A stretch of 15,809 bases of DNA. It comes from JBLHLB01 sp047618505. GTDB taxonomy: Bacteria > Planctomycetota > UBA1135 > GCA-002686595. The stretch is taken from positions 1-15,809 of the forward strand of contig JBLHLB010000058.1 in NCBI GenBank assembly GCA_047618505.1. The letters run 5' to 3'. Shown in pieces: positions 1-5,957 of the stretch; position 1 is the stretch's first letter; each line of letters begins with the position of its first letter. A program made the translations under genes and the position numbers. The notes under the pieces are model-generated. The model saw nothing but the letters and a program-made list of their open reading frames with translations. It did no database searches and was not told the DNA's origin.

Positions 1-1431
1 GATTGGATGGCCCGCCTGGTCTTCCTCGACGATGCAGGCAACCGCGAAGAGCAGGGTTGGGTACGTCCGCGAGGCACAGGCCAGGAGCTGTCGAACCCCG
101 CCTGGATTCGCTATGACAACCCGATCCTCGGGGACGGGGAAGACCGCGAGCAACTCGCGATCATCCTCTTGGAAGCGCGCAACAACGACGGCACGCTCAT
201 CGCCCAGGCACGCACCTCCACAGGCATCGGCATCTCCCCTGAGGTCGCACTCCTCAAAGTAACGAACCGATTGGGCAGCCTGCGCGGATTGGTCGTCGAC
301 CTGGATGGCGAGCCTCTAAACGGTGTACGCGTCTTTGTGGCGCCACTCTTCGACCCCGTGACTCTCGGCGAAGCGGGGGCAAGCCATGGTTCTGCGCAGA
401 ACGTGGGCACTGACGACGATGGTTCTTTTGTGCTGCTCGGCCTCCTGGAGGGTTTATGGCAACTACACGTTGTCCACGAGAACTCCGGCCGCAGTCATTC
501 CCAACAGGTACAGGTCTATCCTGAAGTTGCTGAGCTAGATCCAGTCGTCCTGGACGTCCCGACCCTCACCGGTGAGATCCACGGCAGCCTGAAGTCCGAC
601 CCAGATCCCCTGCCCTACGACCTGATGATGTTAGTGCGCGACCTCGAGGGTCCCTACCGCCGTGTAGTCAACGTGAACCGGCGCCGGTTTGCGGTCTTTG
701 GCATCCAGGGGTCTGGCCTGCACGAGCTGGACTTCAGGATCGACGACCTGCCGCCCGGGCGCTACGGGCTTTCGATCATGGATCACACGGGGGCGCGTTG
801 GTCGCCCGCCGAGGCGATCGCCTCCCCGCCCGCTGAAGACATCGTCTTCACTCGCATCCTTGACGACAGTCTGGGGAGCCTGCGCGTGACAGCGGTCAGC
901 GCTGTGGATGGCTCTTTGCTCGATGCCTTCACCCTGCGAATGGAACGCCTCGGACGCGAGCTGCACGCGCAGCGCATCTCCAGTGCCAGCCCCCTCGTTG
1001 AACTTAGCTTCACCGGTGACCTGCTCTTCTATGTCCATGCATCGGGCTATGCAACCAGGTTGCTACGCCCTTCTGAGATTCGAAGAGAGGAAGGCGAACT
1101 GCGCGCCACGGTCGAGCTTCAACCCGGTTGGTCCGGCCGCCTAGTATTCCTCGATTGCCTCGGGCAATTAGACGCGGGCGAACGCCAGGGTGTTGACCTG
1201 TGGCTTGCCCGTGAAGAACACCCCGGGGTTGCCGGGGTTGAGATTTTGGTGGACGGCAAACGCGTGGCCGTTAGCGGCGCGGATGGCAACGCCTGGGTCG
1301 AGTTGAATAGGCCTCCGACCAACATCTCCTTCCGTAACCCAGAGCACCGAGTACTCGGAAGCCTAACGATTAGGAACGGTCGCTGGCAGGAACACGACCG
1401 CGACGGAGTCGTCTGGTTGCTGGCGCGCTAG
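1..1431 (+). CDS. Carboxypeptidase-regulatory-like / Ig-like repeat protein, C-terminal part (5' truncated by window)
   Basis: The reading frame is open to the first base of the window, so the N-terminus lies outside; 476 codons before the stop are visible. The ATG at 7 is probably internal. The frame before it reads Asp-Trp, and the W-x-[AG]-RLVFLD motif around it recurs near residues 375-383 (counted from that Met), so the repeat unit extends upstream of the Met. Beta-rich segments resembling carboxypeptidase regulatory-like domains start with LGSLR near residues 89 and 289, and LGSL recurs near 450. The segment GLVVDLDGEPLNGVRV with a later DDDGSFVLLGLLEGL is typical of that fold: a variable loop, then 'DG F L GL G'. 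No catalytic motif or membrane anchor is visible in this part. The family is generally a structural or surface module, and the exact role here is unknown. It converges on the CBS gene with overlapping stop codons. Confidence 0.75.
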   Translation, partial: DWMARLVFLDDAGNREEQGWVRPRGTGQELSNPAWIRYDNPILGDGEDREQLAIILLEARNNDGTLIAQARTSTGIGISPEVALLKVTNRLGSLRGLVVDLDGEPLNGVRVFVAPLFDPVTLGEAGASHGSAQNVGTDDDGSFVLLGLLEGLWQLHVVHENSGRSHSQQVQVYPEVAELDPVVLDVPTLTGEIHGSLKSDPDPLPYDLMMLVRDLEGPYRRVVNVNRRRFAVFGIQGSGLHELDFRIDDLPPGRYGLSIMDHTGARWSPAEAIASPPAEDIVFTRILDDSLGSLRVTAVSAVDGSLLDAFTLRMERLGRELHAQRISSASPLVELSFTGDLLFYVHASGYATRLLRPSEIRREEGELRATVELQPGWSGRLVFLDCLGQLDAGERQGVDLWLAREEHPGVAGVEILVDGKRVAVSGADGNAWVELNRPPTNISFRNPEHRVLGSLTIRNGRWQEHDRDGVVWLLAR

Positions 1432-2114
1432 CCCGCCGCGCGCAGGTCCGAGTCTTCGAGCTGCGGTCCCTGGGCGCCATGGGATGAAGGGCGACGATCA
1501 AGCATGACCCATCCGGAACTCACGAGCTTCTGGCCAAGTTCCTCGGAACGAGCACCGCGGACGCGCACCACGATCACATCCCTCCCATCGGGGCCGGGGT
1601 ATTCAGTCAACCCCGCGAGATCTAGATCCAGGGACTCAACCACATCCAACACTGGTGTATAGCGCGGTGCGTGGGAGCGCTGCACCGTGACACGCATCGC
1701 GTCGCGCAGGTGCGCCGCGCCGACTACGGCGCGGAAGATGTCCGACTCTGTGATCATTCCAACAACACGCTCATCACTCACCACGGGAACCCCACCAATC
1801 TTGTGGGCCAGAAAAAGCCGCGCGAGGTCTTCGATGTGATCGTCCGGGTGTGCCACCGTAACGGTCTTCGCGGCGACCATTACGACCGACCTAGTGCAGG
1901 CGTTATGTCCCGCGAATGACTCCCTCTCTTTTACAGATCCAGGGATGACCCGCAGGAGATCACGCTCGGTCACAAACCCCAGAAGCCCGCCGTCTTCGTC
2001 CAGGATCGGTGCCCGCCGAATCTTCCGGCGCCGCAGGGCTCGCAGGGCTTCAAGTACCGGCGTATCCGCCGGCAGGGCGAAGAGCTCGGAAGACATTACA
2101 TGGCGTACTAGCAT
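1428..2114 (-). CDS. Tandem CBS-domain protein with C-terminal ACT-like domain (AcuB-like)
   Basis: The 228-residue soluble protein carries two CBS domains (about residues 3-57 and 74-132). Each ends in the usual signature: GFVTERDLL near 46-54 and GMITESDIF near 119-127. A C-terminal alpha/beta segment (about 138-207) looks ACT-like, as in AcuB-type proteins. CBS pairs bind adenine nucleotides and act as energy or ligand sensors; the partner protein cannot be read from the sequence. The ATG at 2114 is preceded by AGGGA about 5 nt upstream, one of the better ribosome binding sites in the window. The last ~20 residues are polar and probably disordered. Directly upstream lie 15-bp tandem repeats that may control it. 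Its stop overlaps the stop of the convergent gene to the left. The CBS assignment is firm. The ACT-like domain is likely but not certain. Confidence 0.88.
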   Translation of the reverse strand: MLVRHVMSSELFALPADTPVLEALRALRRRKIRRAPILDEDGGLLGFVTERDLLRVIPGSVKERESFAGHNACTRSVVMVAAKTVTVAHPDDHIEDLARLFLAHKIGGVPVVSDERVVGMITESDIFRAVVGAAHLRDAMRVTVQRSHAPRYTPVLDVVESLDLDLAGLTEYPGPDGRDVIVVRVRGARSEELGQKLVSSGWVMLDRRPSSHGAQGPQLEDSDLRAAG

Positions 2115-2127
2115 TGGATCCCTGCTT
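2109..2127 (-). promoter_or_regulatory. Ribosome binding site of the CBS gene
   Basis: On the minus strand GCAGGGATCCA precedes the ATG at 2114. The AGGGA core with about 5 nt spacing fits the anti-Shine-Dalgarno sequence and fixes the start codon. Most other starts in this window lack such a site. Confidence 0.5.
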
Positions 2128-2130
2128 TTG

Positions 2131-2190
2131 TCGGCACGGTTTCTATCGGCACGGTTTCTATCGACACAGTTCTCATCGACCCGCTATGTC
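2131..2190. repeat. 15-bp tandem repeat array upstream of the CBS gene
   Basis: Two perfect copies of TCGGCACGGTTTCTA (2131-2145 and 2146-2160) are followed by a diverged copy, TCGACACAGTTCTCA (2161-2175), and a remnant sharing the TCGAC start (2176-2190). On the minus strand the array ends about 17 bp before the CBS start codon. It therefore sits in the promoter or 5' leader, and it could be a protein-binding array or a product of replication slippage. Confidence 0.8.
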
Positions 2191-2215
2191 CCCGGTCTGG
2201 AGGGCAGTTTGGATT

Positions 2216-2235
2216 CTCGCTCGCTCGCTCGTTCG
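2216..2235. repeat. CTCG tetranucleotide microsatellite
   Basis: Four CTCG units run from 2216 to 2231, followed by a variant TTCG. The tract lies in the 148-bp gap between the kinase-like gene stop and the CBS gene start. It is non-coding here and is a candidate slippage site. Confidence 0.7.
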
Positions 2236-2262
2236 CCCCTAGGAAATGAGTGTCTCCTAAGA

Positions 2263-3186
2263 TCAGGTGCCGGCCCGCAAGACTCCCATTAGCGCAGCCT
2301 GGCGAGCACTGCCGTTCGCATCCCCTACGGCGGCGGACAGGCTCACCTCAATCGAGTCGAGCAGTTGATTGAGGAACGCCCCGGAAGGGCGCGAGAGGAG
2401 CCTTCCTCCGCCCACATTGGAGACGAAAACCGCCGGTCGTGGGTCGCGACTGAGGCCGGCCATAGCGCGGTCCGCGCGCCAGCTTGCGAGCTGCGAGAGC
2501 CCGCAACCAGCATCCTTATCTGCCTCGATCTTAGGGTCGTGAACATGGGGCGAGAAGCGTAGCCAGAACCCCCTGGCGTCGAGCTCCGGCAGATTAACCC
2601 GGGCATCGCCCAGGGCTCTCAGGACAACAATCAAGGCCTTCGCGGCGTGCTCCATGGCGTCGGGAGACGGTTCGCCCTGGTCGCCTCCTGCGACCAGCTG
2701 ATCTAGGGAGACCGTGCCCTCCTCGAAAGCACGCGTCACGAGGAACGAATCGCGACAGACGAGGCCCTTGCCTCGTGCGCCAACTGCCAGGGGCTCCGGA
2801 GTTCCGATCCCCTGGGCGCGTAGATGGCATAGCAGATTCCATTGGCGGTCCGCGACGCTGGAGGAACGCGGGTTCCCAAAGCGCAGGCCCAGCAATGTTC
2901 CCAGGGGCACTCGCCGCCAGCGATCGAGCTGTACCCAACCCGTACCCGCGCCGCGCGGGGACTCCGTCATGGAACCTCCCGGCTCCAGGGGCGTGCCCGG
3001 TAGGGGCAGGAGCAGACGCTCGAAGGCGCCTTCGCTGGCAACCAGGCGCGCGCGGTCCAGGGGCCGTTCCTCGTCCAGGAGCACCCCTGGGGACGACACA
3101 CCAAGGCTGTCGAAGGACGGCAGGTCAGGGGCCAGGCGGAAGGTGATTTCCTGGCCGTTCGAGACGGCCTGGGGCGCGGCGTTCAT
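2263..3186 (-). CDS. Kdo/WaaP (lipopolysaccharide) kinase-like protein, probable pseudokinase
   Basis: The 307-residue protein uses the ATG at 3186; an in-frame GTG at 3192 would add two residues. The middle resembles the N-lobe of Kdo/WaaP/InaA-family kinases: WVQLDRWRRVPLG (about 84-96, Arg where the beta3 Lys is expected), then RQWNLLCHLRAQGIGTPEPLA (114-134), then a hinge-like SFLVTRAFEEG (147-157). The intact kinase at 8678-9475 has the equivalent GVSTPEPIA. Where HRDLKxxN should follow, this protein has NLPELDARGFWLR (198-210), with no HRD and no Asn ligand. The segment PAVFVSNVGGG (251-261) stands where a DFG-like motif would be. Catalysis is therefore doubtful, and a scaffold or regulatory role is an inference. 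No frameshift or internal stop is visible, so it looks like a maintained gene. An unrelated hypothetical protein cannot be excluded. It is divergent from the M14 gene. Confidence 0.65.
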   Translation of the reverse strand: MNAAPQAVSNGQEITFRLAPDLPSFDSLGVSSPGVLLDEERPLDRARLVASEGAFERLLLPLPGTPLEPGGSMTESPRGAGTGWVQLDRWRRVPLGTLLGLRFGNPRSSSVADRQWNLLCHLRAQGIGTPEPLAVGARGKGLVCRDSFLVTRAFEEGTVSLDQLVAGGDQGEPSPDAMEHAAKALIVVLRALGDARVNLPELDARGFWLRFSPHVHDPKIEADKDAGCGLSQLASWRADRAMAGLSRDPRPAVFVSNVGGGRLLSRPSGAFLNQLLDSIEVSLSAAVGDANGSARQAALMGVLRAGT

Positions 3187-3209
3187 GGGCACAGTCTATG
3201 GCCCCCCAG

Positions 3210-3230
3210 CCCCCAAGTCCCCCTTGGGGG
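3210..3230. repeat. Inverted repeat in the divergent kinase-like/M14 promoter region
   Basis: CCCCCAAG (3210-3217) and CTTGGGGG (3223-3230) form a perfect 8-bp stem around a 5-nt loop. It lies 24-44 bp upstream of the minus-strand start at 3186 and about 100 bp before the M14 start. It could be an operator or simply a consequence of C/G runs. Confidence 0.4.
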
Positions 3231-3263
3231 GAACCGACCCGCCGGGGGATCCGTCCCATGCCC

Positions 3264-3269
3264 TAGAAT
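3264..3269 (+). promoter_or_regulatory. Possible -10 element (TAGAAT) of the M14 gene
   Basis: TAGAAT within CCCTAGAAT lies 62 bp before the ATG at 3332. The same nine bases occur at 15011-15019 in a much better promoter. No convincing -35 hexamer sits 16-18 bp upstream, so this call is weak. Confidence 0.25.
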
Positions 3270-3331
3270 CGGCTGCACTTCTCTGATTCTGCTGATCCAT
3301 TCTGCTCGGAATTCCGGCCCCCCCGACCCCC

Positions 3332-5806
3332 ATGCTGATCCTCGCCACCCTGGCCCTGGCTGCCTCCCCCGCTGCCGCTGGCCCCCTCGTCCTCCAGGAT
3401 GATCAAGTCGACGCCCTGATCCTGGTTGAGCTCGACCGCGTCCCCGGCCTGAGTGTCGACGACATCAATGCCATGGGCTTCGACGTCGCCTCCCACACGG
3501 TCGTCGACGGCCACGTCGAGATCGTCGCCAATGACTCGGAGCAGCAGCAGCTTGTGCAGGCCGGGATCCCCTTCGAGGTCATGCATGCGGACCTGACGGC
3601 GCACCTGGCCTCGCGTTTGACGAACAACTTCCCCGAGGCGGGTGGCACCCTGGGGTCCTTCCTCTCGCCGCCCTTCGCCCAGGGGTCCATGGGTGGTTAC
3701 TACGACTTTTCCCAGATCGAGTCGGTCCTCGATCAGATCACAGCGGCCTACCCGAACATCACGACCAACAAGTTCTCCATCGGAACGACCGGACAGGGCG
3801 ACTCCCTGTGGGCAGTCAAGGTTTCGGACAACCCCGACGTTGATGAGAATGAGCCAGAAGTACGCTTCGACGCCATGCACCATGCGCGCGAGCCCCAGAG
3901 CATGATGACGACTCTCTGGACTCTGTTGTACCTGGTGGAGAACTACGGGTCGGATCCCCTAGCGACATACCTGGTCGACAACCGCGAGATATGGTTCCTG
4001 CCCTGCGTCAACCCCGACGGCTATGAGTACAACCGTCAAATCGCGCCGAACGGCGGCGGGCTGTGGCGCAAGAATCGGCGCAACAACGGTGGCGGCAGCT
4101 TCGGTGTCGACCTGAACCGCAATTACTCCTTCCAATGGGGCAACAGCTCCGGGTCGAGTGGCAACTCCAGCGACGACACTTATCGCGGACCCTCCGCTGC
4201 ATCGGAACCGGAGGTCGCCGCGATGCAGGCCTTCATCGATTCGCGCAGCTTCGTGACGGCGCTCTCGAGCCACAGCTACTCGGACCTCTGGCTGTACCCC
4301 TGGGGTTACACGACATCGGGCCCCAGCAATGAGTCGGAGTACGCTGAGATTTCCGCCCTGGCGACGGCGATCAACAACTACCCCTACGGACCCGCCTCAG
4401 TCATTCTCTACGTCGCTAACGGCGTGACGTTTGACTACGACCACGGAGTCCATGGGACCCTCGGTTGGACGCCGGAAATAGGCAGCAGCAGCGACAACTT
4501 CTGGCCGCCGACCTCTCGCATTATTCCCCTGGCCCAGGACAACGAGTTGGCCTTCCTGCGCACGGCCCAGGCGGCCGGTGCCTTCATTAACGTGTCGAGC
4601 CTTGGCCGCACGGAGCTCGGCGACGGCGACGGGTTCTTCGAAGCAGGGGAAGGCGTCGAATGGCGCTATACCATGCGTAATAGCGGCAAGAGCGCTCCCA
4701 TGACGGACGTGATTGTGACCCTGGCAACAACCAGCGGCTTCGCAACAGTCACCTCGAGTACGGCGAACCTTGGGCCCGTGGGTTCCTTCACGAATGCGGA
4801 CAACAACAGCTCTCCCTTGAGCCTCACGATCGCCGGCGGAACACCTGCGGGGACGATCATCAACTACACAACGACGATCGACTACGAGGGCATGAGCGAT
4901 GTAACAGCTGGCGTCTTGATCGTCGGTCAGCCGCGCGCCCTGATCGTGGATGAGATCGAAGTCAACCTGGGCTGGAGCGCTGGCATCCCCGGCGACACGG
5001 CTACCACGGGACAGTGGGAATGGGGTCAGCCGGTCGGGACGAACTCCGGCAGCGACCCGGTCAACCCCAGCGTCGACAACACCCCGAACCCCGGGGTGAA
5101 TTGTTTCACCACGGGCAACGGCTCAACGACAGCCGGTGGAGACGACATTGATGGCGGAGTGACAACCCTGATCTCACCCCAGCTGCACCTGGCCGACCTG
5201 GATTCGGTAACGATTTCCTACGCCCGCTGGTACGCCAACACTGGCAACTCGCCGGACGATGAAGCGACCATCGACGTCTCCGATGACGATGGCGACAACT
5301 GGGTGAACGTGGAGTTGATCGACAACCATGAGAACTTCTGGCAGGAGCAAAGCTTCATCCTATCGGAATATGTATCCCACACAGATGAGGTGCGCCTGCG
5401 CTATCAAGCCAGCGACATCAATACCGGATCCCTGGTGGAGGCTGCCCTCGATGACATTCGCGTCGAGACCTTTGACAGCGATCCCCGCATGGCGGTCTTC
5501 GGCCGTCCCCAGATCGGGACGCCCGTGAGTGTCAACCTGACGGCCCTGCCCGGCGGCACCTACGCGATGCTCTACAGCACCGCACCAGCGGTCATCAACC
5601 TGGCCAATGTCAATGGCACGATCCTCATCGATCCGAGCCAGGCCTTTGCCATCGCGACGGGCACCGTTCCCACCAGCGGCGCCGTCAACGTGCAGGTCGA
5701 CATCCCTAATGACAATAGCCTGCTCGGGGTGCCGTTCTACTTCCAGTCCGTGCAGCTGGGCGGCGGCATCACGATGTCGAACGACGACATCGTCGTCTTC
5801 GAATAG
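3332..5806 (+). CDS. Secreted zinc carboxypeptidase, peptidase family M14, with C-terminal beta-sandwich modules
   Basis: The 824-residue protein begins with a signal-peptide-like stretch (1-16, LILATLALAASPAAA, cleavage likely after AAA), although the usual positive n-region is absent. The M14 domain spans about 120-420. Zinc ligands are His184 and Glu187 in HHAREP and His314 in SSHSYS. Substrate-binding residues are Asn262-Arg263 in DLNRN, and the general base is Glu382 in TPEIG. All are present, so an active metallocarboxypeptidase is expected. Then come an Ig/CARDB-like segment (about 424-530), a galactose-binding or MAM-like jelly roll (about 540-713), and a C-terminal beta domain (about 718-824) of a kind seen at the end of secreted proteins in related bacteria. 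It probably trims peptides outside the cytoplasm. The ATG at 3332 has no clear Shine-Dalgarno site, and an in-frame TGA lies about 40 bp upstream. A perfect inverted repeat follows the gene. Confidence 0.93.
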   Translation: MLILATLALAASPAAAGPLVLQDDQVDALILVELDRVPGLSVDDINAMGFDVASHTVVDGHVEIVANDSEQQQLVQAGIPFEVMHADLTAHLASRLTNNFPEAGGTLGSFLSPPFAQGSMGGYYDFSQIESVLDQITAAYPNITTNKFSIGTTGQGDSLWAVKVSDNPDVDENEPEVRFDAMHHAREPQSMMTTLWTLLYLVENYGSDPLATYLVDNREIWFLPCVNPDGYEYNRQIAPNGGGLWRKNRRNNGGGSFGVDLNRNYSFQWGNSSGSSGNSSDDTYRGPSAASEPEVAAMQAFIDSRSFVTALSSHSYSDLWLYPWGYTTSGPSNESEYAEISALATAINNYPYGPASVILYVANGVTFDYDHGVHGTLGWTPEIGSSSDNFWPPTSRIIPLAQDNELAFLRTAQAAGAFINVSSLGRTELGDGDGFFEAGEGVEWRYTMRNSGKSAPMTDVIVTLATTSGFATVTSSTANLGPVGSFTNADNNSSPLSLTIAGGTPAGTIINYTTTIDYEGMSDVTAGVLIVGQPRALIVDEIEVNLGWSAGIPGDTATTGQWEWGQPVGTNSGSDPVNPSVDNTPNPGVNCFTTGNGSTTAGGDDIDGGVTTLISPQLHLADLDSVTISYARWYANTGNSPDDEATIDVSDDDGDNWVNVELIDNHENFWQEQSFILSEYVSHTDEVRLRYQASDINTGSLVEAALDDIRVETFDSDPRMAVFGRPQIGTPVSVNLTALPGGTYAMLYSTAPAVINLANVNGTILIDPSQAFAIATGTVPTSGAVNVQVDIPNDNSLLGVPFYFQSVQLGGGITMSNDDIVVFE

Positions 5807-5830
5807 CAATAGCGCAGTCGAAAGCACCGG

Positions 5831-5888
5831 GCCAGGCCCGCTTTCCCCCATCCGGTTCCAACGGGTACAGGGGGAAAGCGGGCCTGGC
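5831..5888. terminator. Perfect 19-bp inverted repeat between the M14 gene and polA
   Basis: The arms at 5831-5849 (GCCAGGCCCGCTTTCCCCC) and 5870-5888 are exact reverse complements around a 20-nt loop. The hairpin begins 25 bp after the M14 stop and ends 69 bp before the polA start. Its stability and place suggest a transcription terminator or mRNA 3'-end stabiliser. No T-run follows on either strand, so it is not a canonical intrinsic terminator. Confidence 0.65.
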
Positions 5889-5957
5889 TGTCATTTAGGG
5901 CGCGGTAATCCGCGAGCCGCATTCTCCCCCTCCACCCCCGTCGCATATCCTCTGCCC

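Noticed and set aside
3263..3883. A 206-codon minus-strand frame opposite the M14 gene
   Set aside because: Gly/Val/Asp-rich shadow of the plus-strand gene, without any motif.
5607..5957. 117-codon upstream extension of the polA frame
   Set aside because: It overlaps the M14 gene and the inverted repeat, and its composition is Ser/Arg-rich and unlike polymerase. The family N-terminus is at 5958.
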